Shown here in pieces: positions 26,211 to 34,449 of a stretch of 64,000 nucleotides of DNA (positions are counted from its first letter, which is position 1; each line of letters opens with the position of its first letter). The position numbers and the translations under genes were made by a program. This stretch comes from Nocardia gamkensis NBRC 108242 (lineage in GTDB: Bacteria > Actinomycetota > Actinomycetes > Mycobacteriales > Mycobacteriaceae): positions 1-64,000 of the forward strand of contig NZ_BDBM01000033.1 in NCBI RefSeq assembly GCF_001612985.1, written 5' to 3'. The notes under the pieces are model-generated. The model did no database searches. It was not told the DNA's origin and was given only the letters and a program-made list of their open reading frames with translations.

Positions 26211-27827
26211 ATGTTCCGTCGTTTCACGACCAACGCGCCCACGGGTGCGCCGCCGGTGGATGACCTGGTGGCCGGTGCGCTGCCGGACCGGGTGCAGATC
26301 GCGCATGAGCGGTTGGCCCACCAGGACGATCCGGCACTGCTGGAAGCATTGTCGGAGCGTGAGCTCGCCGCCTCCCGCGAGTTGGCCGAGCTCGTGCGCG
26401 ACTACGAACGCCACGAGAAGCGGGCGCGTATCCAGGCGGCCGCCGATGCCGCGGAGCGCGTGCGGCGCACGGCCGCCGAGTTGGCCGAACGCGAGGCCGC
26501 CGATCTGCTGCGGGCCGCGCAGGCGATCGGTGAACAGCGCCACAGCAGCAGCCCGCACGCGAAAGTCGCTCGCCTGCACCAGCGCAAGCCGCGGGTGCTG
26601 GGGCTGCTCGCCGGTGTGGTCGCGTTCTCGATGCTGTTCTCCGCGGTCACCGTGCAGCAGAACATCGCGCCGACCGGCGGCGCGACGAATCCGATGTTCT
26701 GGCTGTCGTATGGCCTGGAAGCCTTGATCAGCGCGGTACTCGTCGCGCTGATGCTGTCCACGGGGGATACCGCCGAGTGGGGGGTGATCGATCGGCTGTG
26801 GCAGGTCTACACCGTCGAGGGCGTCTTGCTGACGGCGAGTATCGCGCTGAACACGTTCCCGTACTTCCGGACGGGCGACATGGCGGGGATCGGCATCCAC
26901 GCGATCGCACCGATCATGATCGGCGTCGCGCTCGTCACCCACCGGCTCGTCGCCGAGCGATACGGCCGCGCGATCGAGCAAGCGACCGCCGCCGTGCCCG
27001 ATCACGAAGATCTCCAGGAACGCCTGGCGGCGCTCACTCAGGTCGGCGGAGCCGGAAACCAGATCCTGCCCAGCATTCTCATGGAGCCTGCGGCGACCGT
27101 TCAGCAACCCGCCGTTGCGCCACAGCCTGCCTCGGCTCCGCAGGGCGTGGCTGTTGCGGGACAGCGCCCCGACGCTACGCAGCACGAACAAGGCTCTCCG
27201 GTCGCAGCAGGGCAGCCTGCCGCCGAGATCTCAGCGCCCGCTCCGGCTCCGGAACTCACGGAGCTGTGGCTGGCGACGACGCCGTTTCCCGCGGTCGGAC
27301 GGTCTCCCGTCGCGGAGGGCGGTTCGGAAGCGCCTGTCGAGGCCACTGCGGACGAAGCCGTGCTGGACGCGCGACTGGCCGCGGCGGTGCGTCAGACGCT
27401 CAACCGGATTCGATTCAGCAAGCCCGGCGAGCAACCGGTGGAGCACCCCGCCGCTGCCGCGCCCGCACAGAACGCCGCGGAAACCGCGGAGACGGCCGAC
27501 GAGCACGGCGTGCCAGGGGAGACCGCAGAGGCGTCGATCGCCGATGATGTGGCGGAGGCGGTTACGGCGCCCGGGGCCGATGGGGAGCACGACTCGGAGA
27601 CTGCCGAGACGCACCCCGAATCGAATGTCCGTGCGCTGGAGCCGCTCGACGCGGGCGTGGTCCAGCACTACGCACCCGGTGCGGACGACATGGATCGCCC
27701 GGCGCGGATGGAACCGGTCACCTCGGTCGTGGCGGCGAACGGGTCACCGAGCGCGCACGACGCCGACGACATGTCCGCCGCGACAGCGCCGCGCGCGATC
27801 AGCGAACCTCAGCTGACTACCCGATAG
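26211..27827 (+). CDS. Four-helix membrane protein with long acidic Pro/Ala-rich tail
   Basis: This 538-aa protein starts at ATG 26211 (MFRRFTTNAP), with GGAAAGG 10 bases upstream. Residues 20-115 form a charged helical region rich in Ala, Glu and Arg. Four hydrophobic segments lie at about 128-146, 160-183, 198-218 and 228-248. From about 255 to the end the tail is disordered in character (Pro, Ala, Glu, Thr). The layout resembles the membrane proteins of actinobacterial plasmids and integrative elements (spread proteins, DUF2637-like), but I cannot name a family. It is on the same strand as the SLT gene and is followed by a strong terminator. Confidence 0.75.
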   Translation: MFRRFTTNAPTGAPPVDDLVAGALPDRVQIAHERLAHQDDPALLEALSERELAASRELAELVRDYERHEKRARIQAAADAAERVRRTAAELAEREAADLLRAAQAIGEQRHSSSPHAKVARLHQRKPRVLGLLAGVVAFSMLFSAVTVQQNIAPTGGATNPMFWLSYGLEALISAVLVALMLSTGDTAEWGVIDRLWQVYTVEGVLLTASIALNTFPYFRTGDMAGIGIHAIAPIMIGVALVTHRLVAERYGRAIEQATAAVPDHEDLQERLAALTQVGGAGNQILPSILMEPAATVQQPAVAPQPASAPQGVAVAGQRPDATQHEQGSPVAAGQPAAEISAPAPAPELTELWLATTPFPAVGRSPVAEGGSEAPVEATADEAVLDARLAAAVRQTLNRIRFSKPGEQPVEHPAAAAPAQNAAETAETADEHGVPGETAEASIADDVAEAVTAPGADGEHDSETAETHPESNVRALEPLDAGVVQHYAPGADDMDRPARMEPVTSVVAANGSPSAHDADDMSAATAPRAISEPQLTTR

Positions 27828-27903
27828 TCCGGCTCGTCTCTTCGGAGCTGCGAGTAGCCTCGCCGGGTCCTGCGGATCGGTCGACGGCCGATCCCGGGAT
27901 TCG

Positions 27904-27932
27904 AGAAAAGCCCCTCACACAGGGGCTTTTCT
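27904..27932 (+). terminator. Strong intrinsic terminator after the membrane protein gene
   Basis: A 12-bp perfect stem (AGAAAAGCCCCT / AGGGGCTTTTCT) encloses the loop CACAC, with T-rich sequence in the right arm. It lies 77 bases after the stop and is the most canonical rho-independent signal in the window. Confidence 0.85.
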
Positions 27933-28103
27933 GCTGTGGGAGTCCGACTCCGATGGGATCGCCGGTTCGGGTGACCGTGGGCCCGTGCACGAATCGGGCA
28001 GGCCGAAGGGGTGCGTTCCTTCGTCGCCGGGAGATAGCGTGCCGGGAGGCCGGCGCTTGTTTCCCGGTCGACCCGATGGCGAAATGGACGTAGCGTCGAA
28101 TTC

Positions 28104-29496
28104 GTGAAAGTTCCCGCACACCTGCCCACGACCGCGGGCGACCTGCGTTCGGCCGGCTATCTGCCGCGTGGCGTGAAGACCGAGATCCGCGAGAACCTGC
28201 TCGCGCTGCTGAGTTCCGGCGGCGACCCCTGGCCCGGCATCGTCGGGTTCGACCGGACGGTGGTGCCGCAGCTGGAACGCGCGCTGCTGGCGGGGCACGA
28301 CGTCGTGCTGCTCGGCGAGCGCGGCCAGGGCAAGACCCGGCTGCTGCGTTCCCTGGTCGGCTTGCTGGACGAATGGTCGCCCGTGATCGCAGGGGCCGAG
28401 CTGGGCGAACACCCGCTCGACCCGATCAGCCCGGCCGGTCGGCGGTTGGCCGCGGAACTCGGCGAAGATCTGCCCGTCGCGTGGCGGCATCGCTCGGAGC
28501 GGTACGCCGAGAAGCTCGCCACGCCCGACACCTCCGTCGGCGACCTGATCGGTGACGTCGACCCGGTCAAGGTGGCCGAGGGGCGAAGTCTCGGTGATCC
28601 CGAGACGATTCACTTCGGTCTCGTCCCGCGCGCACCGCGGCATCGTGGCGATCAACGAGCTGCCCGACCTCGCCGAACGCATCCAGGTCGCGCTGCTGAA
28701 TGTGATGGAGGAACGCGATATCCAGGTCCGCGGCTACACGCTGCGCCTGCCGCTGGACGTATTGCTCGTGGCCACCGCCAACCCGGAGGACTACACGAAC
28801 CGCGGCCGCATCATCACACCGCTGAAAGACCGTTTCGGTGCGGAGATCCGCACGCACTATCCGCTCAGTGTCGAGGCCGAGGTGGCGCTGGTGCGCCAGG
28901 AGGCCGAACTGGTGGCCGAGGTGGGCGATCCGCTGATCGAGGTACTCGCTCGGTTCGTGCGGCAGCTACGCGAGTCGTCCGCGATCGACCAGCGCTCGGG
29001 GGTGTCCGCGCGCTTCGCCGTTGCCGCGGCCGAGACGGTGGCGGCGGCGGCGCTGCGCAGGTCGGCGGTGACGGGGGAGAGTCCCGCGGTGGCGCGGCCC
29101 GTCGACCTCGAGTCCGTTCCCGCGGTGTTGCGCGGCAAGCTGGAGTTCGAATCCGGTGAGGAGGGGCGTGAGCAGGAACATCTCACCCACCTGCTGCGCC
29201 GCTCGTTCTCCGAGACGGCGCGGGCGTTGCTCGGCGGCCTGAACCTGCGGCCACTGGCCGAGGCGGTCGGCGACGGGCATCTGGTCACCACCGGCGAACG
29301 CGTCCCCGGGGAGGAAGTCCTCTCGGCCCTGCCCGAACTGCCCGTGCTGCACGAAGTCGCCGAGCGGCTCGGCGTCGACGCGGCCGATCCGCCGCCGCGG
29401 ATCGCCTCGGCCGTCGAGTTCGCGCTGGAAGCGCTGTATCTGGCCCGTCAGATCGCGAAGGACTCCGACGACGGCTTGGCGGTGTACGGCCGATGA
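28104..29496 (+). pseudogene. Magnesium-chelatase-like AAA+ ATPase, frameshifted (Rv0958 type)
   Basis: The gene begins at GTG 28104 with MKVPAHLPTTAGDLRSAGYLPR. It has Walker A GERGQGKT and runs in frame to GDPETIHFGLVPR at about base 28630. The family continuation (AHRGIVAINELPDLAERIQ) is found only one frame over and stays intact to the stop at 29496. The join lies in a CGCGCGC run (28627-28633); adding one CG pair would restore a single frame of about 464 codons. Either this is a real slippage mutation or an assembly error. In mycobacteria the pair Rv0958/Rv0959 has the same order. The partner VWA gene 25 bases downstream is intact. The biochemical role of this non-pigment chelatase pair is unknown. 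Confidence 0.85.
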
Positions 29497-29521
29497 CCGC
29501 CGTCGTTCCCGGCGAGGCGTC

Positions 29522-31471
29522 GTGACGACCCCCGACCGCTACTCCTACGGCCCCTACCACGAGGGGCCCGATCCGTTGGAGCCCCCACTGGACCTGCGGG
29601 AGGCGCTGGACCGGATCGGTCGCGACGTCATGGAGGGCAGTTCCCCGCGTAACGCCCTGCAAGAGCTGTTGCGGCGCGGCACCCGCACCATGCCGGGGCT
29701 GGAGGAGCTGACGCGCCGGTTGTGGCAGCGCCGCGCGGAGATCGCCAGGAGCCACCGGCTGGACGGCACGCTGCAACAAGTCCGGGAACTGCTCGAAGAG
29801 GCGTTGGAAGCCGAGCGCGGCGCCCTGTTCCCCGACCCCTCCGACGACGCCAGGTTCGCCGAAGCGCAGCTGGACGCACTGTCGTCGAGCACCGCCGCCG
29901 CCGTCACCGAACTCGCCGAGTACCCCTGGCGGTCGGAGACCGGCCGTGACAACTATCAGAAGATCCGTGACCTGCTCGGCCGCGAGCTGCTGGAATCGCG
30001 CTTCCAGGGCATGAAACAGGCTTTGCAGAACACCACTCCGCAGGACGTGGAGCGGGTACGGCGGATGATGGCCGACCTGAACGACCTGCTCGCCGCCCAC
30101 GCCAGGGGCGAGGACACCGAGCAGCGGTTCGCCGAGTTCATGGCCGAGCACGGCGAATTCTTCCCGGAGAATCCGCGCGACACCGAGGAACTGATCGACG
30201 CGCTCGCCGCCCGTGCCGCCGCCGCGCAGCGCATGATGAACTCGATGTCCGAGCAGCAGCGCGCGGAGCTGTCCGAGCTGATCGGCCAGGCGTTCGGCGA
30301 TCCGGGAATCGCACAGCAGGTCTCCGCGCTGGACGCGCATCTGCGGGCGCTGCGTCCCGGAGAGGACTGGAACTCCGGTCGGAGGTTCCGCGGCGACGAC
30401 CCGCTCGGCCTCGGCGAAGGCGCGCAAGCCCTGCAAGATCTCGCCGAACTCGACGCGCTCGCCGAGCAACTCGGCCAGTCCTATGCCGGTGCGCGCTTGG
30501 AGGACATCGACCTGGACGCGCTGGCCCGCCACCTCGGTGCGGACGCGAGCGTGGATGCCGCCCGGCTGGCCGAACTGGAGCGCGAATTGCGCGGGCAAGG
30601 CATCTTCGAGCGGACGCAGGACGGCTCGCTGCGACTGACGCCCAAGGCTTTGCGCCGGCTCGGCGAGGTGGCGCTGCGTGACGTCGTCGGACGCTTGCGA
30701 TCCCGTCGCGGTGAACGGGACACGGCCCTGGCGGGTGCCGCGGGTGAGCCGACCGGCGGTTCCCGGGCCTGGCGGTTCGGCGACACCGAGCCGTGGGACG
30801 TGTCGCGGACCATCCGCAATGCCGTGCTGCGGTCGGCGTCGACGGGCAAACGCGGTGTGCGGCTGGACGTCTCCGATGTCGAGATCATGGAGACCGAGCA
30901 GCGGTCCAGGGCCGCCGTCGCGCTGTGCGTGGACACGTCCTGGTCGATGGTGCAGGACGGGAGATGGGTGCCGATGAAGCGCACCGCCTTGGCGCTGCAC
31001 CACTTGATCGCCACCAGGTTCCGCTCCGACGCGCTGAGCGTGATCACCTTCGGCAGGCACGCGACGACCGTGGACATCGGCGAACTGACCGCGCTGGAAG
31101 GCGTCTGGGAGCAGGGCACCAATCTGCACCACGCGCTGCTGCTCGCCGCGGGGCACCTGCGCAGGCATCCGGACGCGGTGCCGATCGTGCTCGTCGTCAC
31201 CGACGGTGAGCCGACCGCTCATCTGGAGCCGGACGGCCAGACGTACTTCGATTGGCCACCCGCGCAGCGCACGCTGGCCGTGACGATGGCTCAGGTCGAC
31301 GCCTTGGCCAAGCTGGGTGCGTCGGTGACGGTGTTCATGCTCGGGGAGGACCCGCGCCTGGCCGCGTTCGTCGACCTGATGGCCCGCCGCAGCGGCGGCC
31401 GCGTGGTGATGCCGGATCTGGACGGTCTCGGCGCCGCCGTGGTGAGCGATTACCTGCGCGGTAAGGCGTAA
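29522..31471 (+). CDS. VWA-domain protein, partner of the chelatase-like AAA ATPase (Rv0959 type)
   Basis: This 649-aa protein starts at GTG 29522. Residues 1-380 are mostly helical and charged (EELTRRLWQRRAEIARSHRLDGT). A basic linker near 390-420 precedes the von Willebrand A domain at about 455-649. The metal-ion-dependent adhesion site DxSxS is present as DTSWS with Asp471, Ser473 and Ser475; a further element is VTDGEPTAHL. AAA+/VWA pairs usually act as chelatases or assembly remodelers. Its partner upstream is frameshifted, so the pair may be inactive in this strain. The stop codon sits in a TAAGGCG tandem repeat. Confidence 0.9.
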   Translation: MTTPDRYSYGPYHEGPDPLEPPLDLREALDRIGRDVMEGSSPRNALQELLRRGTRTMPGLEELTRRLWQRRAEIARSHRLDGTLQQVRELLEEALEAERGALFPDPSDDARFAEAQLDALSSSTAAAVTELAEYPWRSETGRDNYQKIRDLLGRELLESRFQGMKQALQNTTPQDVERVRRMMADLNDLLAAHARGEDTEQRFAEFMAEHGEFFPENPRDTEELIDALAARAAAAQRMMNSMSEQQRAELSELIGQAFGDPGIAQQVSALDAHLRALRPGEDWNSGRRFRGDDPLGLGEGAQALQDLAELDALAEQLGQSYAGARLEDIDLDALARHLGADASVDAARLAELERELRGQGIFERTQDGSLRLTPKALRRLGEVALRDVVGRLRSRRGERDTALAGAAGEPTGGSRAWRFGDTEPWDVSRTIRNAVLRSASTGKRGVRLDVSDVEIMETEQRSRAAVALCVDTSWSMVQDGRWVPMKRTALALHHLIATRFRSDALSVITFGRHATTVDIGELTALEGVWEQGTNLHHALLLAAGHLRRHPDAVPIVLVVTDGEPTAHLEPDGQTYFDWPPAQRTLAVTMAQVDALAKLGASVTVFMLGEDPRLAAFVDLMARRSGGRVVMPDLDGLGAAVVSDYLRGKA

Positions 31472-31482
31472 GGCGTAAGGCG
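31462..31482 (+). repeat. Three tandem TAAGGCG heptamers over the VWA stop codon
   Basis: Copies begin at 31462, 31469 and 31476. The stop TAA (31469-31471) is the start of the second copy. Gain or loss of a unit would shift the C-terminal frame. Confidence 0.7.
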
Positions 31483-31529
31483 CGACCAACGCCGCGGACA
31501 GGGAGGGTGGCCGGCCCTAGACTGAGCGG

Positions 31530-31871
31530 GTGACTTTTCGTCGGCTCGTCGCAGTGTCGTTCTTCGCCTTGATGGTTCCCCTCGGCGTCGCTGCCTGCAC
31601 GACGGAAGGCCCTGGTACGAAGACCGATTGCGCCCTGAGCGGCTGCACGGTGACATTCGCCCGTGGTGTGGACGCCAAAGCGAGCATCCTGGGCATCGAA
31701 GCGAAACTCGTTGGCGTGAACGGCAACCTGGTCACCCTGTCGGTGGGGGGGCAGGAGGTCACGGTCCCGGTCGGAGAGACCCGGTCCGCCGACGGAAGCA
31801 CCGTCGCGGTGCAGGAGGTGACCGACGACAAGGTCGTGGTCAAGATCTCCACCGGCCTTACCGCCGGCTGA
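31530..31871 (+). CDS. Small predicted lipoprotein
   Basis: This 113-aa protein starts at GTG 31530. The signal sequence MTFRRLVAVSFFALMVPLGVAAC ends in a good lipobox (VAAC) with lipidation expected at Cys23. The mature part (about 90 residues) has two further Cys (DCALSGC), then beta-rich sequence (LVGVNGNLVTLSVGGQEVTV, VAVQEVTDDKVVVKI) suggesting a small beta domain. I do not recognise the family. It follows the VWA gene by 58 bases on the same strand and may be co-transcribed. Confidence 0.8.
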   Translation: MTFRRLVAVSFFALMVPLGVAACTTEGPGTKTDCALSGCTVTFARGVDAKASILGIEAKLVGVNGNLVTLSVGGQEVTVPVGETRSADGSTVAVQEVTDDKVVVKISTGLTAG

Positions 31872-32137
31872 TTTCGTCCGGTGTAGCCCGCCCGGTCCTT
31901 CGAGCGGGTGTATCGCCGATCTTGTAATTGCTGCGAGATGACTGCCCGGTGCGCCGGTCTCCCCGGCATGGCATGCCTCCGTGCGCGGCGCACGGCGGCG
32001 GAGGCGTGCGGCTTCGGTGATGCCCGCCCGTGCGTGCACAGTCGCAGGCGTGTCGCGTATGTGGCACCGGAGCAGTCGAGCGGCCGTATCGAGGATTTAT
32101 TGTGGCCGGGTCGGAGTGTCGAGATCGAAAACCGACG
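31872..32137. other. Intergenic stretch before the roadblock operon, left part
   Basis: I see no gene here. A weak inverted repeat (CCCGC ... GCGGG) lies shortly after the lipoprotein stop. Towards the right the sequence becomes less GC-rich and leads into the iterated palindromes at 32138. Confidence 0.5.
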
Positions 32138-32181
32138 GGTATTGAATACCAATAGGTATTGAATACCGAAAGGTATTCAAT
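32138..32181. promoter_or_regulatory. Iterated AT-rich palindromes at 17-bp period upstream of the roadblock operon
   Basis: GGTATTGAATACC occurs at 32138-32150 and again at 32155-32167, and a third partial unit GGTATTCAAT is at 32172-32181. Starts are exactly 17 bases apart, with spacers AATA and GAAA. Each full unit is itself a near-perfect palindrome with 6-bp arms. The block is strikingly AT-rich for this genome. It ends 120 bases before the first roadblock start, a suitable place for a cooperative multi-site regulator. Confidence 0.8.
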
Positions 32182-32300
32182 CCGCGCTGCCAGGGAAAAT
32201 GTTTTTTACCGGAAATTTCTCCACGATTTGCTGTACATCGTGCGGTGCGCGTGTGTAGCGTCTGGAAACCGTAAACCCCTCACATGACAAGTGGTGGCGC

Positions 32301-32693
32301 GTGATCGGTATCGACGGTTGTCTGAAACGCATCATGGATATTCCCGGTGCGCGCAGTGTGACATTGGTGGACGGCGCGAGCGGTCTGGCGATCGCCGCGG
32401 ACGGCAGGCACGAGGTGCTGGACGAGCACGAAGATGCCGCCGCCACAACGGATGTGGTGCGCGCGGTGCTCGCCTGCCCGGCATTGTCGAGCGGCGGCGA
32501 CGGTGACGACGTCACCGAGATCATCGTCTGCGGAACCCGCGGATACCACCTGCTGAACCTGGTGAACGGCGACTTCGACGGACGGCTTTTCGTACACGTG
32601 CTGTTCGACGCGGACACCGGGAATCTCGCGATGGCGCGATATCAGCTGCGCGGAATTCTCGATGAATTGGCCGAGGACACCGATGAGTCCTGA
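32301..32693 (+). CDS. Roadblock/LC7-like protein A
   Basis: This 130-aa protein starts at GTG 32301. It aligns along its whole length with the fourth gene of the module: both have a VD..SG.A turn, a T-VVRA helix, a YHLL/YHII strand, a long F.....LD strand and a final NLAMAR..L..I helix. The pattern alpha-beta-beta-alpha-beta-beta-beta-alpha is that of roadblock/longin-type proteins, which scaffold small GTPases. The start lies downstream of the iterated palindromes, so it is probably the first gene of the transcript. It overlaps the next gene by 11 bases. Confidence 0.75.
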   Translation: MIGIDGCLKRIMDIPGARSVTLVDGASGLAIAADGRHEVLDEHEDAAATTDVVRAVLACPALSSGGDGDDVTEIIVCGTRGYHLLNLVNGDFDGRLFVHVLFDADTGNLAMARYQLRGILDELAEDTDES

Positions 32694-33513
32694 ACTCGCG
32701 GTCGAATTGCGGCGGCTGGAGCAGGAAGGACGTACGGGCGTGCTGCGCGCGGGCGACGGTGCGTTTCACCTCGCCGAAGGCGCGATCGTTTCCGCCGATT
32801 GCCGCCGCACCACGGGACTGGACCGGCTGGTCGTCGAGGCGGGCGTGGCGACCGCCGAGGACTGGCGGCGCGCGGGGGCGGGCGATCCCGGCCGTGTGCT
32901 GGGGCGGCCACGGCTGGAAACCCTCGCCATGCTGTCGGTTTTCGATGCCGCCTACTTCTTGCTGGCCTCGCCCGCCGTCCCGGAGTTCCGTCCGGCCCCA
33001 CCGCACTGGCTGGCCCCGGTCTGCCACATCGCGCCGCGGGCTCTTGTGCAGGAGTGCGCGCGGCGCGGCGATCCGGAGTCCGGGCCGTGGCCCGCGGACC
33101 TGGTCGATCGGGTCCCGGTGGTGCCGGTGCGCCGGGTGCGGCGGCGCCGTCTGGTGCTCACCGGGGGGCAGGCCGAGGTGCTGGCCGCCGCGGACGCGCG
33201 GCGCAGCGTCGCGGGGATCGGCCGCGAACTGGGCCGCACCACCTATGGATGTCTGGTCGCGGTGCGGGATCTGACCGCCGCGGGGCTGATCGAGCCGCCC
33301 GCCGGAACGTCCGTCCCGGTGGCGGCCCGGCCGGTCGCACCCGAACCGGTGACCGACGAGCCCGTGGCGGTCGCGGCCGTGAGCGCCGAGCCGGGCCGGC
33401 TTCCGAGACGCCGTGGGCGGCACTCGGCGCCGGTCCCTGTCGCGGAGCGTTCGGAGCCGCCGGACCGGGACCTGCTCGTCCGCCTGCAAGCGGCTTTGGA
33501 GGAACTCGCGTGA
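32683..33513 (+). CDS. DUF4388-like protein with C-terminal winged-helix-like segment
   Basis: This 276-aa protein starts at ATG 32683, inside the end of the previous gene. Residues 1-60 (VELRRLEQEGRTGVLRAGDGAFHLAEGAIVSADCRR) follow the DUF4388/PatA N-terminal pattern, in which a short beta domain senses or scaffolds. Residues about 155-205 (LTGGQAEVLAAADARRSVAGIGRELGRTTYGCLVAVRDLTAAGLIEPP) look like a winged helix similar to DUF742 of Streptomyces conservons. The tail is Pro/Val/Ala-rich and ends in a short helix. No catalytic motif is seen. It is coupled to the next gene by a GTGA overlap. Confidence 0.65.
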   Translation: MSPELAVELRRLEQEGRTGVLRAGDGAFHLAEGAIVSADCRRTTGLDRLVVEAGVATAEDWRRAGAGDPGRVLGRPRLETLAMLSVFDAAYFLLASPAVPEFRPAPPHWLAPVCHIAPRALVQECARRGDPESGPWPADLVDRVPVVPVRRVRRRRLVLTGGQAEVLAAADARRSVAGIGRELGRTTYGCLVAVRDLTAAGLIEPPAGTSVPVAARPVAPEPVTDEPVAVAAVSAEPGRLPRRRGRHSAPVPVAERSEPPDRDLLVRLQAALEELA

Positions 33514-33986
33514 CCGCGCGGAAGAAACTGCTCGGCAATGTGATGGGAAGGTTGACCAAGGTGGCGATGTCCGGACCAGAACCGAACGCGGCGGTGCTGC
33601 TGGAGCTGAAGGCCCTGCGCGATCGCGTCCCTCGGCTGACCGGCGCGCTCGTGGCATCCAACGACGGGCTGCTCGTCGCCCATGATCTACCTGCGCAGAT
33701 CGAGCCGAACGGGATGGCGGCGATGGCCGCCTCGCAGCTGTCGCTGTCGCACCGGCTGGCCACCACCGCGCACGGCGGAGGGTTCAGCGAGGTGGTGGTG
33801 CACGGCACGAGCGGGCACGTGGTCATCTACGCGGCGGGCTGGACGTCGCTGACGGTCCTGGCCGCCCCCGAGGTGAACATCGGCAGGCTGCATCTGGAAT
33901 CCCGCCCGGCGGCGCGGGCGATCGCCGACTTGCTGACGCCGGTGGCGATCGACGCACGAAGCGAACAGACAACGAAAACCCACTGA
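33510..33986 (+). CDS. Roadblock/LC7 domain protein B (CvnB/MglB-like)
   Basis: This 158-aa protein starts at GTG 33510 behind TTGGAGG. After a 25-residue basic N-terminus comes the roadblock core: LLELKALRDRVPRLTGALVASNDGLLVAHDL, AAMAASQLSLSHRLATT, FSEVVVHGTSGHVVIYAAGWTSLTVLAAPEVNIGRLHLESRPAARAIADLL. This resembles Streptomyces conservon CvnB and MglB, which act on Ras-like GTPases. No GTPase is encoded nearby, which sets this module apart from conservons. It overlaps the DUF4388-like gene by 4 bases and precedes the fourth gene by 11 bases. Confidence 0.85.
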   Translation: MTARKKLLGNVMGRLTKVAMSGPEPNAAVLLELKALRDRVPRLTGALVASNDGLLVAHDLPAQIEPNGMAAMAASQLSLSHRLATTAHGGGFSEVVVHGTSGHVVIYAAGWTSLTVLAAPEVNIGRLHLESRPAARAIADLLTPVAIDARSEQTTKTH

Positions 33987-33997
33987 AAGGAACACTT

Positions 33998-34369
33998 ATG
34001 TCCACTATGGATCTGGCCCTCAAAGACATGATGGTGATCGACGGCGCGATCGGCGCCGCCGTGGTCGACTACAACAGCGGTATGGCGCTGGGCATGCTCG
34101 GCAGTTCCAAGTCCCTGGATCTCCAGGTCGCGGGCGCGGGCAACACCGAGGTGGTGCGCGCCAAGATGCGGACCATGGACCAGCTGGGCCTCAAGGAGGA
34201 CATCGAGGACATCCTCATCACGCTGTCCGGGCAATACCACATCATCCGGCCGATGACCGGCCGCAAGTCCAAGGGCCTGTTCCTCTACCTGGCGCTGGAT
34301 CGGGGCCGGGCGAATCTGGCGATGGCCAGGCACCGCCTGAAGGGCATCGAGGAGGACCTGGAGGTCTGA
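33998..34369 (+). CDS. Roadblock/LC7-like protein C
   Basis: This 123-aa protein starts at ATG 33998 with GAAAGGA upstream. It is a paralogue of the first gene of the module: MMVIDGAIGAAVVDYNSGMALGMLGSSKSLDLQ, NTEVVRAKMRTMDQLGLKEDIEDILITLSGQYHIIRP, GLFLYLALDRGRANLAMARHRLKGIEEDLEV. Its stop is the last base pair region of a hairpin pair that closes the operon. The best-preserved blocks shared with protein A are TxVVRA, YHxx and NLAMAR. The product is expected to be cytoplasmic and to form dimers or mixed assemblies with the other two. Confidence 0.8.
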   Translation: MSTMDLALKDMMVIDGAIGAAVVDYNSGMALGMLGSSKSLDLQVAGAGNTEVVRAKMRTMDQLGLKEDIEDILITLSGQYHIIRPMTGRKSKGLFLYLALDRGRANLAMARHRLKGIEEDLEV

Positions 34370-34408
34370 TCGGCGCTCGCCGATTTGACCTGAAGCGTGG
34401 TTCAGGTC
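34369..34408 (+). terminator. Double hairpin ending the roadblock operon
   Basis: A 6-bp stem (ATCGGC / GCCGAT, 34369-34384) is followed at once by an 8-bp perfect stem (GACCTGAA / TTCAGGTC, 34387-34408) with a 6-base loop. It starts at the stop codon of the fourth gene and lies upstream of the flavin reductase gene. Confidence 0.6.
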
Positions 34409-34449
34409 CGACGCTGTTGTGTGCAACGCACGCGTCGAAGGGAACCACC

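Noticed and set aside
26728..28129. A tRNA attachment site for an integrative element around the membrane protein gene
   Set aside because: No tRNA 3' end or matching direct repeat was found near the terminator at 27904; integrative origin stays a guess.
29285..31489. A 734-codon open frame on the minus strand opposite the VWA gene
   Set aside because: Antisense shadow: no ribosome-binding site or domain, and fully covered by the real VWA gene with its MIDAS motif.
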